DNA from: Candidatus Poribacteria bacterium
Lineage (GTDB): Bacteria; Poribacteria; WGA-4E; WGA-3G
Length of the DNA stretch: 64,000 bases
NCBI GenBank assembly: GCA_022821495.1
Contig: JAJEDN010000011.1
Coordinates: forward strand, 36,722-100,721
Direction of reading: 5' to 3'
Every line of letters begins with the position of its first letter. Position 1 is the first letter of the stretch. The translations under genes and the position numbers were made by a program. This document shows, piece after piece, positions 1-8,899 of this stretch. The notes under the pieces were generated by a model. The model saw only the letters and a list, made by a program, of their open reading frames with translations, had not been told where the DNA came from and did not search any database.

Positions 1-620
1 TTGGCATCAACGAGGATATTGAAGCCTGCTCCTGCGGTACTACGGGCAAGTTGGACGAGTTCTATATCCCGTTGTAACCCGGCTGTGCGTTCCATGAGAT
101 GGTTCCCACGTCCGATTTTCATCTTGCATGCGGTAAACCCATTAGCAAGGCTGCTCTTGACATCGTCTTCAATCCGCTTGAGACCTTCGGTTTTCGTCTC
201 ATAGAGAAGATCATTGAAGTAGATCGTACTATCATAAGCGGGCAGCCCGTTTGAAAAAAGATCGCTACCCATGAGTTGATACGCAGGTTTACCGAGTATT
301 CTACCGATAGTATCCCAGAGCGCGTTTTCAAGTCCTCGGAATTCTTCAACAACCCCATCTTCAGGATTCAAGATTTCAAATGGGTTTCGGTTAAGTATGC
401 CTTCGGCATCCTCAGCAGTCGTTACGCTCCAACTGCCAACCCCCCATCCGAGTGTCCCATCATTGGTATAGATACGGACAATACGCTCACGCCACTTCCC
501 ATTGGGATCAGGCTGTTTTATCTCTTTCGCGCCAGAGTTGCAACCGATCGCAGGTTGGTCGATTTCGATTGTAACCTGCTCAACTTTAGTAATCTTGATA
601 TCGGTTGGATAATTCTGCAT
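1..620 (-). CDS. Enolase-superfamily enzyme (mandelate racemase / muconate lactonizing type), N-terminal part
   Basis: The minus strand is open from an ATG at 620 to the window edge, giving about 206 residues of a longer protein. Seen: an N-terminal capping-domain region with a conserved pattern around VRIYTNDGTLGWGVG, a stretch EFRGLENALWDTIGRILGKP typical of the family, and then ACKMKIGRG, which matches the start of the barrel where the KxK catalytic lysines sit. The metal-binding Asp/Glu ligands would lie beyond the edge, so substrate cannot be assigned. Members abstract a proton alpha to a carboxylate, and sugar-acid dehydratases are the commonest type near sugar dehydrogenases. A GAAAGAG sequence precedes the start. 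The family call is good; the specific reaction is unknown. Confidence 0.8.
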   Translation of the reverse strand, partial: MQNYPTDIKITKVEQVTIEIDQPAIGCNSGAKEIKQPDPNGKWRERIVRIYTNDGTLGWGVGSWSVTTAEDAEGILNRNPFEILNPEDGVVEEFRGLENALWDTIGRILGKPAYQLMGSDLFSNGLPAYDSTIYFNDLLYETKTEGLKRIEDDVKSSLANGFTACKMKIGRGNHLMERTAGLQRDIELVQLARSTAGAGFNILVDA

Positions 621-721
621 AGCCGTTTAATCTCTTTCCGCTATCCGGTAGCGATTTGAATGTACATATCCTCTTACCACTACAGGAAAACCTGAAATTG
701 ACGAGCGTGTACCTCGGTTAT

Positions 722-1909
722 CTATTCAAGTAGAAGGAGCAGTTGATTGAGTTCGTCTTTCACCATATCGTTGGTTTCGGTCTCCTCATAGAAAAGATAA
801 AGTTTATGAGGCAAATTATCATACTGATCCGCTTCCTTAACCTGCTTAAGCACAGCAGATTTTTTAAGAAGCTGCACAATCCGGATTCTATCTTCATGGT
901 TGACGACCTTTGGGTCTGTCAACAATTCGATCAAACGCCCAGCTAACCCATCAGCGAGTCCACTTTCGACGTAATTGTTCAAAGTATCAATAGCGGCTTG
1001 CTTGGTGTTGAGGCTTGAGCCATTGGTCAGAATCGCAACGAGACCGTCAACCGCATTTGCGTCAGGATATTTCTGTAGTGCCTTTGCAATGTCCATCCGA
1101 ACGGTATCATCGGAGTCTTCAAGTGCGGTAATCAACTTCGCAGTTGGCGGTTTGTTGAGAGACATCATCGACTTCGCAGCAGCACGACGCACAACAGGGT
1201 TACTATCACCCAATGCCTCGACGATTTCGTCCTTGTATCCCTCGTTGCCGAGCATGTATAGTGCGGTGTCAATTTCCATCTTCAAGCCTTCATCGGTGAT
1301 TGAATTCCGAAGCGTCTCTAATCCTGCGGTGGCGGATGTATCTCCAATCTCTCCAACGACGCGAATTAATTGTATCCTAATAGCGGACGGTGTCTGGCTA
1401 TTACCAGCGACCTTTAAAATAGAATCAATACCTGGACTCCCGATCTGTCTCAAGATTTGAAAGAAGTCGCCGCGGACATCTCTATAGCGGTTTTTAACGA
1501 GGCTCTCCAAAACGAATGGCGCGGCTGGCGCACCCTTATCAACGAGAATTTGCATGGCATCCTTCTGTATCCTATGGCGTTCACCAAGGATTTGCAGGAT
1601 TTTCTTCATTTCAAATTCGCCCAATTCACCAACGCGTCGGTCGCGTTCGGTTTGGTATCTCGCTTCTACCTTGTGAGTTTTCGCAGCACCCGTTGAAAGT
1701 GCGTTGCTATAGGCAATAAGCAGAAGTGCCCGCGGTTCAACTTTATTTGCCTCTTCTTGTTCAGCGCGTTCAAGGTGCTCAACGGCTTCGAGCGTGAGTC
1801 CGGCATCTAATAACTTACTCCTACCGACTTCAAGTTGGGTGATAACCTGCTCCTGACAACCCAAACTCACAACTCCTATAAGCAGTAATATCGTCAAAGT
1901 TTTTTTCAT
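722..1909 (-). CDS. HEAT-repeat lipoprotein, paralogue of the next gene upstream
   Basis: This is a 395-residue protein with a lipoprotein signal: a KK start, a hydrophobic core and a lipobox VSLGC, so the mature chain would begin at Cys18. After a short TPR-like helical segment (LEAVEHLERAEQEEANK, about residues 40-60) come HEAT/PBS-lyase-type helical repeats, recognisable as repeated D.VR..AA/..AL..L units to about residue 320. Such repeats form a protein-binding solenoid and no catalytic motif is visible. The neighbouring gene at 2388-3590 has the same architecture and near-identical N-terminal wording, so the two are a tandem duplication. AGGAGG lies about 16 nt upstream of the ATG. Likely membrane-anchored in the periplasm; function unknown. 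Confidence 0.82.
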   Translation of the reverse strand: MKKTLTILLLIGVVSLGCQEQVITQLEVGRSKLLDAGLTLEAVEHLERAEQEEANKVEPRALLLIAYSNALSTGAAKTHKVEARYQTERDRRVGELGEFEMKKILQILGERHRIQKDAMQILVDKGAPAAPFVLESLVKNRYRDVRGDFFQILRQIGSPGIDSILKVAGNSQTPSAIRIQLIRVVGEIGDTSATAGLETLRNSITDEGLKMEIDTALYMLGNEGYKDEIVEALGDSNPVVRRAAAKSMMSLNKPPTAKLITALEDSDDTVRMDIAKALQKYPDANAVDGLVAILTNGSSLNTKQAAIDTLNNYVESGLADGLAGRLIELLTDPKVVNHEDRIRIVQLLKKSAVLKQVKEADQYDNLPHKLYLFYEETETNDMVKDELNQLLLLLE

Positions 1910-2174
1910 GTTCCGTTTATCTTTTCCTCCTGGAATCTCAATTAGACTTACCCGTCCATACTACTTGTTGTATCCATGTACCACGAACATAATGAAGGGC
2001 GCGCACCATTCAAGGGTAGAACCCACAAGCAGAGAAAAAAGAGCCAATATCGTATCTCTTAGTATGGCTTGGTAACATCAAAACTGGGCGAAGCCTGCAG
2101 GTTTTTCATATCGCCCCACATTGCAACCCACCGAACAATGGTTACAGATTCGGGCAAGTACTGATGTAAACAGT

Positions 2175-2203
2175 ATTTTAAAATAAATACATTTTTCTGT
2201 CAA
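2175..2203 (-). promoter_or_regulatory. Candidate sigma-70 promoter for the HEAT lipoprotein at 722-1909
   Basis: On the minus strand TTGACA is followed by a 17-nt AT-rich spacer and TAAAAT. It lies in the 478-nt gap between the two lipoprotein genes and would give a leader of about 260 nt. I saw no other gene in that gap (1910-2387). Confidence 0.5.
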
Positions 2204-2387
2204 CAATTTAAGGTGAAGCTCGCAAAACGATCCAATTTTCCTATCAAAGCACTGTTAATTCTGTTGTGGCAGCCAACTGCTGAATAACAAATCATGATGT
2301 CTTAATATAAAACGCACAGAAATCGAAAATTGAATGCCCCTTTGCAGAAAACCCCACAATACAAATATACCAACAACACACGTTGGA

Positions 2388-3590
2388 CTACCGAAGTTCA
2401 TCAAGGAGTCGCGCAAGTGATCCTTTGACAAGGTCCATCTGCTCTTTTTTATCGTGGTACTCATGCAGTTTGGACGCGAGATCATCAATCGTCTTTAGGG
2501 CTCTAATCTGTTTCTTAAACGGCTCTCTCCTGAGTAGCTGCACGAGATAATAACGGTTATCGGGGTCGCTAACTGTCCCACCAATGAGCAGCAGCGTGAT
2601 ACGTTTTGCTAAGCCCCTGGCGAGCTTATTCTGTCCATAAATGTCAAGTGTTTCAATTGCGGCTTGCTTTGGATCCTTGTTTAATTCACCAGTGAGGATG
2701 TTCACGAGTCCGTCAACAGCGGCGGCATCTCTATGAATTGCAAGTGCCTCCACGAGTGCTGCGACGACTTCGGAATCCTCGTCTTTGAGTCCAGCAATCA
2801 GTGTTTTGGGCGACACATTTTTGATATCCACCATCGCTTTTGCAGCAGCGCGACGCACTTTAACATCGCTATGACTTACACCAGCAATAATGTCTTTCTT
2901 ATATGATTCCTCCCCAAGCTGATAGAGTGTCGTGTTAATCTCCATGATCAAACCCGGTTCCATGATGTCAGTTTGAAGGGTTTTTAATGCCTCTATCGCC
3001 TTGGCATCACCGATTTCAGCGAGCACTTGTACAAGTTTAGCTTTGATAACCGATGGGGTCGTCTCATCGGTCAGTCTGCCTAAAATAAGGTCAAGGCTCT
3101 CAGATCCCATATCAACTAACACCCATTGTGTAAAATCGGCATGAAGTGACGGGTATCTATTTTTTTCGAGACTGTCAAGAATTAAGACTGCGGCTTCAGT
3201 CCCCTTATCTACGAGTGCCTGTAACCCTGCTTTCCGTACCTGCGAAGGACGGTCATCAAGCACTTGCAGGATGCGTTTCATCTCAGCCTCTGTAAGTGCT
3301 TTAATCCGCTGCTCCCGCTGATTGCTGAATTTGGCTTCATCACCACCCCTATTGGCATCTCCGGTGAAAAGCCCATAAGAATAAGCAATAACGAGCAGCG
3401 CACGAGGTTCCAGCTTATTGGCTTCTTCTTGTTCCGCTTTTTCAAGATGTCCAACAGCTTCCAAGGCATTCCCGCTTTCAATTAATTTACTCCTGCCTAC
3501 GGTTAAGTTGCTCGGACCCTTCTGTTTCGTTTCACACCCGAAACTCGCGAGCAGCAGGACAAGCAGTGGAATGATTACAATCTTTTTCAT
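2388..3590 (-). CDS. HEAT-repeat lipoprotein, second paralogue
   Basis: The frame is open to 3668, but the start is placed at the ATG at 3590 because it begins MKKIVIIPLLVLLLASFGC, a complete lipoprotein signal with lipobox ASFGC, and GGAGG lies 13 nt upstream. The mature protein of about 380 residues has the same plan as the 722-1909 product: a TPR-like helix pair (LEAVGHLEKAEQEEANK), then HEAT repeats with VRRAAAKAM-type helices. Both retain the phrase VGRSKL just after the lipid anchor. It is probably an envelope scaffold or binding protein; no enzyme motif is visible. It has its own promoter upstream, so the pair need not be one operon. Confidence 0.82.
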   Translation of the reverse strand: MKKIVIIPLLVLLLASFGCETKQKGPSNLTVGRSKLIESGNALEAVGHLEKAEQEEANKLEPRALLVIAYSYGLFTGDANRGGDEAKFSNQREQRIKALTEAEMKRILQVLDDRPSQVRKAGLQALVDKGTEAAVLILDSLEKNRYPSLHADFTQWVLVDMGSESLDLILGRLTDETTPSVIKAKLVQVLAEIGDAKAIEALKTLQTDIMEPGLIMEINTTLYQLGEESYKKDIIAGVSHSDVKVRRAAAKAMVDIKNVSPKTLIAGLKDEDSEVVAALVEALAIHRDAAAVDGLVNILTGELNKDPKQAAIETLDIYGQNKLARGLAKRITLLLIGGTVSDPDNRYYLVQLLRREPFKKQIRALKTIDDLASKLHEYHDKKEQMDLVKGSLARLLDELR

Positions 3591-3717
3591 TGTGTTCTGT
3601 TTTCCTCCCGAAAATCGTTTTGTGGAAATGATTTTTTGAATATAGATCTTTATTTTGCGAATACACATTTGCGACTGCCTACCACCTTACATCGTGGCTT
3701 TGAAATATTCCACTATA

Positions 3718-3746
3718 ACAATACCACATAATTTTGAAAAAGTCAA
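3718..3746 (-). promoter_or_regulatory. Candidate sigma-70 promoter for the HEAT lipoprotein at 2388-3590
   Basis: Minus-strand TTGACT, 17-nt spacer, TATTGT. A leader of about 120 nt separates it from the lipoprotein start. It lies in the divergent 355-nt gap 3591-3945, back to back with the promoter of the plus-strand peptidase gene. Confidence 0.5.
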
Positions 3747-3867
3747 GTGTAGATTCTGCTTTCTCCAGCGGCAGTCAGTTCTTATATAGGCGGGAGCTCC
3801 AAATTTCGACTTCTTTTCTCATAGAAGCAGCAAAAAATCAAAAACCGACAAGATTTATCGGATAGAG

Positions 3868-3896
3868 TTGACTGCACCGCTGATTTGGATTATACT
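3868..3896 (+). promoter_or_regulatory. Sigma-70 promoter for the M14 peptidase gene
   Basis: TTGACT, 17-nt spacer, TATACT: a near-consensus promoter about 50 nt upstream of the ATG at 3946, in the divergent intergenic region. Confidence 0.65.
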
Positions 3897-3945
3897 GAAA
3901 TAACAAAGATTCAGGAACTCGCGTCTATAGGAAGGAACATTTTTT

Positions 3946-6660
3946 ATGAAATTTTTTGGGTCGCTCTACCGCAATTGCCTATCTGGACTTCACCAACGAA
4001 AATCAGGCTGCTATGGAATCAAAATGGCAACGTTGTGGCACACACTCGGCGTGTTAATAATCATATCCGCGGTTTTGCCGCAGCATTCCACATACGCACA
4101 ACTGATACCGCCAGAAGATGCACTCGGATTTCAGGTCGGTTCAGATTATCAAGTGGCAGGTTGGGAAACGCTTTCCGATTACATGCGTCATGTCGCAGCA
4201 AACTCGGATCGGGTGCTGATAGAAGAACTCGGAAAAACAACAGAGGGTAACGACCTCCTGATGATGCTGATCTCTGCACCCGAGAACTTAGAGAAACTTG
4301 CGCATTATCAGGAGATTCAAAGAGAAATTGCCTTGCCCACAAAACCTAATGCTGAACTGGACGCGCTTGTGCAAGAAGGTAAATCAGTCGTGCTGATTAA
4401 TTGCAATCTCCATTCCACAGAGATCGCCTCCTCACAGATGTCAATGGAACTGGCACATCTATTCGCAACAGCCGAGACACTACAAATCAAAGATATCCTC
4501 GAAAATGTGATAATTCTGCTCATTCCTTCCGCAAACCCTGACGGGCTAAACATTGTAGTGGATTGGTACAACCGAACTGTCGGCACCCCGCACGAAGGAT
4601 CGGAAATCCCGTGGTTGTATCATAAATATACAGGACACGATAACAATCGCGACTGGTTTATGTTGACCCAGATAGAAACGCAGTTGCTGACGCGAGTGCT
4701 TTATGAGAAGTGGTTTCCAGAAGTTGTCTACGACGTGCATGAGATGAGTTATCGCGGTCCGCGGTTTGTGATCCCTCCGTATTTTGAGCCGGTGAATCCA
4801 AATATTCCACCGCTCTTACAGCGGACGCTTTCGCTTATTGGTGCACAACTTGCCTTCGACCTGACGAGCGATGGGTTCACAGGTGTGCTTTCAAGCGCGG
4901 TCTACGATACATGGTGGCATGGCGGTTTTCGGACTGTGCCATATCGCCATAACATGGTAGGTATCTTGACGGAAGCGGCGCGTGTAGAAATCGCAACGCC
5001 AATTTTCCAACCGCATCACACCTTAAAAGGCTATCGGCGCGGGCTTGACAAATACGCGCTCCGCACCAACTTTCCTGAACCGTGGCCCGGGGGCTGGTGG
5101 CGATTGCGCAACATCATAGACTATGAGAAGGCAGCGGCACTCTCAATTCTCGATTTCGTCGCTGAGCATCGGGTAACGCTGAAAACAAACTTTTACAAAA
5201 TGGGACTCGCGGCAATCGCAAAAGGAAAAGATGAACCCCCGCGTGCGTTTCTTATCCCGACTGAACAACGCGACATTCACACAACGCTCAAGATGCTGGA
5301 CATCCTGAAACGCGGCGGCGTACAGATCCATCAGGCAAACGCGTCTTTTACTGCTGACGGTGTAGAATACCCCGCAGACACTTATGTCGTTTTAATGTCG
5401 CAACCGTTTCGGGCACATGCAAAGGATCTGCTTGAGGTACAACGCTACCCGGAGCGCCGCCCATCACCCGAATCACCGCCCGAACGACCTTACGACATCG
5501 CAGGTTGGACCCTGCCGTTACAGATGGGGGTAAGAACAGTCGCGGTTGTGCATCCGTTCGAGGCGGATTTAACGCAGCTGTTAAGGCTGCCAGCGGTGCG
5601 AGGAACGCTGGAGGGTGCACCTGAACCGACAAGTTACCTGTTCGAGAATCGAACAAACACTGAAGCACTTTTCCTCAACCATCTGTTCAATGCCAGATTC
5701 AGCGATAACAGTCCTAAATATAAACTTTATTGGGCGCGACGGGACGTAGAACTCGCAGGCAAAACGTTGTCTCCGGGGGCTATCTTGATTAAAACTGTGG
5801 AACCCCCACTCCATCAAATTGCGGCGTTGAATGCGCTTGCAACGGAATACGGTGTCCATATCCATGCCGATGCTTCTATTGACGAAGAAAATCTCAGTCG
5901 TATGTTCTCAAGTGTAGACGCGCCGCGTCTTGGTCTCTACAAACCGTGGACAGCGAATATGGACGAAGGGTGGACGCGCTGGGTTTTGGATACACACGGA
6001 TTTAATTATAACAGCCTCACAAATGCAGAAATTCGAGCGGGGGATTTGGCAATGCGTTACGACGCAATAATTTTGCCAGACCTGGGTGCCTCTGGTATCC
6101 TTAATGGGCATTCAATAGGGAAATTACCGCCAGAATACACCGGTGGTATTGGGACTGAAGGGTTGGCAAATCTGAGGACGTTCGTGGAGGACGGTGGCAC
6201 GCTTATTTGCTTGAATCGGGCAACTGAACTGCCTTTGAAATACTTTGGACTTGGTGAGAAGGGCATCGTCAATGTGGTGGAGAAAGCAAACCAACCGAAC
6301 CAAGATGCGTTTTTCTGCCCCGGTTCATTACTCCGAGTTCGGATAGATACAAAACACCCAATCGGACACGGGTTAGACAGTGAGATGGCTATCTTTTTTA
6401 AATCGGGACCCGTATTTGCTGCCGAACGCGGTGGTGCGGACATTATAGCGACGTATCCTGAATTTAACCCGCTGATGAGCGGTTGGCTTGAGGGTGAAAA
6501 ACGGATACGTCAGAAAGCTGCACTGTTAGAAGTTCAGTTAGGCGATGGACACGTTATTCTTTTTGGGTTTAAACCGCAACATCGCGGGCAATCTTATGGA
6601 ACCTTTAAGCTGCTCTTCAATGCGATTTTTTACAGCGCGGTATCAGAAAATCGGTTTTAG
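3946..6660 (+). CDS. Secreted M14-family zinc carboxypeptidase-like protein
   Basis: This is a 904-residue protein. The ATG at 3946 has AGGAAGG about 10 nt upstream; a second in-frame ATG at 4024 would begin a more typical signal peptide (WHTLGVLIIISAVL...AYAQ-like), so the true start may be either. Zinc ligands of the M14 fold are visible: HSTE (His156, Glu159) and DVHEM (His265), with a Glu in LTEAA (about 343) as the probable catalytic base. The region from about residue 680 to the end, with ILPDLGA and a TFVEDGGTLICLN segment, resembles the glutamine-amidotransferase-like domain often fused to bacterial M14 proteins. Likely periplasmic or secreted, cleaving C-terminal residues of peptides; substrate unknown. 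Confidence 0.85.
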   Translation: MKFFGSLYRNCLSGLHQRKSGCYGIKMATLWHTLGVLIIISAVLPQHSTYAQLIPPEDALGFQVGSDYQVAGWETLSDYMRHVAANSDRVLIEELGKTTEGNDLLMMLISAPENLEKLAHYQEIQREIALPTKPNAELDALVQEGKSVVLINCNLHSTEIASSQMSMELAHLFATAETLQIKDILENVIILLIPSANPDGLNIVVDWYNRTVGTPHEGSEIPWLYHKYTGHDNNRDWFMLTQIETQLLTRVLYEKWFPEVVYDVHEMSYRGPRFVIPPYFEPVNPNIPPLLQRTLSLIGAQLAFDLTSDGFTGVLSSAVYDTWWHGGFRTVPYRHNMVGILTEAARVEIATPIFQPHHTLKGYRRGLDKYALRTNFPEPWPGGWWRLRNIIDYEKAAALSILDFVAEHRVTLKTNFYKMGLAAIAKGKDEPPRAFLIPTEQRDIHTTLKMLDILKRGGVQIHQANASFTADGVEYPADTYVVLMSQPFRAHAKDLLEVQRYPERRPSPESPPERPYDIAGWTLPLQMGVRTVAVVHPFEADLTQLLRLPAVRGTLEGAPEPTSYLFENRTNTEALFLNHLFNARFSDNSPKYKLYWARRDVELAGKTLSPGAILIKTVEPPLHQIAALNALATEYGVHIHADASIDEENLSRMFSSVDAPRLGLYKPWTANMDEGWTRWVLDTHGFNYNSLTNAEIRAGDLAMRYDAIILPDLGASGILNGHSIGKLPPEYTGGIGTEGLANLRTFVEDGGTLICLNRATELPLKYFGLGEKGIVNVVEKANQPNQDAFFCPGSLLRVRIDTKHPIGHGLDSEMAIFFKSGPVFAAERGGADIIATYPEFNPLMSGWLEGEKRIRQKAALLEVQLGDGHVILFGFKPQHRGQSYGTFKLLFNAIFYSAVSENRF

Positions 6661-6769
6661 TGAATTTTTCGCTTGCTAAGCCAAGGTCAGATAGACTAAA
6701 ATTGTTTGATACAGAAACCGATGAATACCAACCTTGTTGACTTCAGAATGATAAAATAAGGAAGACAAA

Positions 6770-7360
6770 ATGGCAGAAACACAACAAAATCAACCAAAAC
6801 CTAAATTGCCATCAGCGCAACAGACACTCTTAACAGCTGAGGATCTGTGGAAACAACCCGATGATGGCTATCGATATGAATTGGTGAAAGGGGTCATACG
6901 TAGAATGCCACCCGCCGGATTTGAGCACGGGATTCGATCAGCTAAAATTGGAAGACATCTCGATGCGCACGTTGAAAAACATAAATTAGGCTATGTCTGT
7001 GGTGCCGAAACAGGATTTAAGATTGCCCAAAATCCAGATACTGTGCGTGCACCAGATGCTGCGTTTGTGCGTCAAGCCACAATTGATGAACGGGGTATTT
7101 CAAAGGGATATTGGGAAGGTGCTCCCAATCTCGCCGTTGAAGTCATTTTCCCAAGCGATACCTACACCGAGGTCGCTGAAAAAGTGGATGAATGGTTAAA
7201 TGCGGGGTGCGCGATGGTGTGGGTCGTTAATCCACGCCGAGAAACCGTAGAAGTGTACCGGTCCCCTGAGGATATGAGCGTTCTGCATGGCGATGACATC
7301 CTTGATGGCGGCGATGTTATTGAAGGATTTCAGTGCAAGGTTCAAGAATTATTTGTATAG
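6770..7360 (+). CDS. Uma2-family putative endonuclease (DUF820)
   Basis: This is a 196-residue protein with the family plan: an N-terminal LTAEDLWKQPDDGYRYELVKG element, then the PD-(D/E)xK-type core with APDAAFV (the PD), NLAVEVIFPSD (the E) and a following KVDEWLNAG with lysine. The C-terminal strand MVWVVNPRRETVEVY is also standard. Families of this type are abundant in cyanobacteria and large-genome uncultured phyla, with biochemical roles mostly unproven. AAGGAAG lies 5-10 nt upstream of the ATG. It stands alone without a partner antitoxin or a recognisable mobile element. Confidence 0.85.
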   Translation: MAETQQNQPKPKLPSAQQTLLTAEDLWKQPDDGYRYELVKGVIRRMPPAGFEHGIRSAKIGRHLDAHVEKHKLGYVCGAETGFKIAQNPDTVRAPDAAFVRQATIDERGISKGYWEGAPNLAVEVIFPSDTYTEVAEKVDEWLNAGCAMVWVVNPRRETVEVYRSPEDMSVLHGDDILDGGDVIEGFQCKVQELFV

Positions 7361-7402
7361 GTATCTTTTATGTTCACCACGAAGGACTAGACGCTCGTCA
7401 GT

Positions 7403-7998
7403 TGGTTCTGCTTTGATGAGGAAGCCCCAAAGCACTGCAGCGTGATTACCGTGCAGGCAGCTGATAAGTATGACGCACTCGCTTTTGGACAGGACGCGCC
7501 AGGTAAATGGTCCACCGTCAGCGATGATAACACCCGCACGCAAACAGCCGAACAACTCGCGCAAAATCCGGCACAAGAAATTGTACTCGGACAGTTCATG
7601 GCGATACGCTCGAATTGAATGTCACCATCAAACCTACCGAAGCGACGGACTACGGCGTAAAAGTGTTCTGTGACAAAGACAACCAGAACGGAATGAAAAT
7701 CTTCTACTCAGCCGACGAGAAAACGATTTCGATCGGTGATGGCAATGCAGCGGAAAAACGCTATGGGAGTTCACAACCTTATGGCGTTGCACCGTTTGAG
7801 TTGAACGCTGGAGAGGATTTGAATTTACGGATATGCATCGACAGGGCACTTGTGGAAGTCTTCATCAATCATCGTCAGGCAGTCGTCCAGAGTCAACTGC
7901 ACAAGCCGGAAGATGTTGGTATCTGCCTTTACAGTATCGGTGGGGACATCAAAGCAGACGTAACGGGTTGGAAGATGGCAGCGGCGAATCAATGGTAA
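7403..7998 (+). pseudogene. Decayed glycoside hydrolase family 32 gene, C-terminal domain remnant
   Basis: Two reading frames carry pieces of one former gene. From about 7403 to 7619 one frame reads a short segment around DALAFGQDAPGKW that resembles concanavalin-like domains. From about 7594 another frame continues through VHGDTLELNVTIKP to a stop at 7996-7998. The second piece ends in the beta-sandwich of GH32 enzymes: LRICIDRALVEVFINHRQAVVQ (about 7828-7890) is the diagnostic stretch. No catalytic five-bladed propeller (NDPNG, RDP, EC motifs) is present. It is therefore a truncated and frameshifted remnant of a beta-fructosidase-like gene, not a working enzyme. Confidence 0.6.
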
Positions 7999-8081
7999 GT
8001 TCGTCAAGTATGCCATCATTTTTCCAATTAGGGATATGCTAATTACCGTACCATTATTTAACCAAAACCTTAGGTGATAAT

Positions 8082-8186
8082 ATGGAAACTTTGAAAAATA
8101 TCGGTTTGATTATTCTGACTGTGATATGTATAATTTTGTTGATTAAATATATATCCGACGCGCCTCCGAGTGAAAGAAAATGGTGA
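8082..8186 (+). CDS. Possible 34-residue single-pass membrane protein
   Basis: A short ATG-initiated frame with AGGTGA seven nt upstream encodes a leading METLKN, about 18 hydrophobic residues (IGLIILTVICIILLIKYI) and a charged tail ending SERKW. The spacing of the ribosome site and the clean transmembrane segment support translation. No family is recognised. Confidence 0.45.
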   Translation: METLKNIGLIILTVICIILLIKYISDAPPSERKW

Positions 8187-8219
8187 CTGAAACCATAAGA
8201 CAAGTCAAATCCTGACAGA

Positions 8220-8801
8220 TCACTCAATATGCAGATATTGGTTTTCTTTTACTAAAAACACAACTTGATTTGCAAAATTTTCACGACCCATCAAGTCCGA
8301 AATTTTAACGGCTATTTGGTTAGCACGTCTTTCATGATCAATACTGTTGACAAATTCCAAAATATCTTTGCGAATTTCTTTTGCTGAAATATCAAGTGCT
8401 TTGTTAGCACCAAACGCTTGGACCATTTCTAACAATTCGGAATCTGATTTGCCCCCAAGCTCAGTATCACACTCATCCATAAAGCGCGCCGCTACCCGCC
8501 ATGCAAGTGGTGACAAGGCTGCAGCTGTTTTCTCTTTACGGATTCTCTCTTTTCTTTCTCTCCAGAGTCTTTCCGCCATCATAATCCCAGACATTACATA
8601 CCCTCCCGATTCTATTAAAAGTGTTGATAATAGTAGAAAGAGCGGAATCAAAGCACTTATGTTAAGCAGAGTGGATTGTAATGATTTCTTTTCGTCTATC
8701 CATAGCCAGTATGGGGCAATCATTACTGCCGCAATCCATATTGCTATGGGCATCCACTTTCTTATGATTTCTCTCGCGTTCCCGCTATCTTCTTTGGCCA
8801 T
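8220..8801 (-). CDS. Hypothetical membrane protein with two TM segments
   Basis: This is a 193-residue protein not recognised as a named family. It has two hydrophobic segments, about residues 17-34 (MPIAIWIAAVMIAPYWLW) and 45-70 (ISALIPLFLLLSTLLIES...), then a highly charged helix (RLWRERKERIRKEK) and a soluble C-terminal half of about 100 residues. The soluble part is predicted helical and would probably sit in the cytoplasm. It stands alone between the GH32 remnant and the sigma-54 activator, both separated from it by non-coding DNA. Confidence 0.6.
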   Translation of the reverse strand: MAKEDSGNAREIIRKWMPIAIWIAAVMIAPYWLWIDEKKSLQSTLLNISALIPLFLLLSTLLIESGGYVMSGIMMAERLWRERKERIRKEKTAAALSPLAWRVAARFMDECDTELGGKSDSELLEMVQAFGANKALDISAKEIRKDILEFVNSIDHERRANQIAVKISDLMGRENFANQVVFLVKENQYLHIE

Positions 8802-8899
8802 TTGCTTAAGTGTTCACTTCTAACGGTTGTCGCAAAGTAGCATATCATAGCGTCTTCACTCACGTATTACTATACCACAAAAAGGACTAAAACCTCAAG

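Noticed and set aside
7349..7599. Minus-strand frames opposite the GH32 remnant
   Set aside because: They are opposite-strand shadows with no family match or ribosome site.
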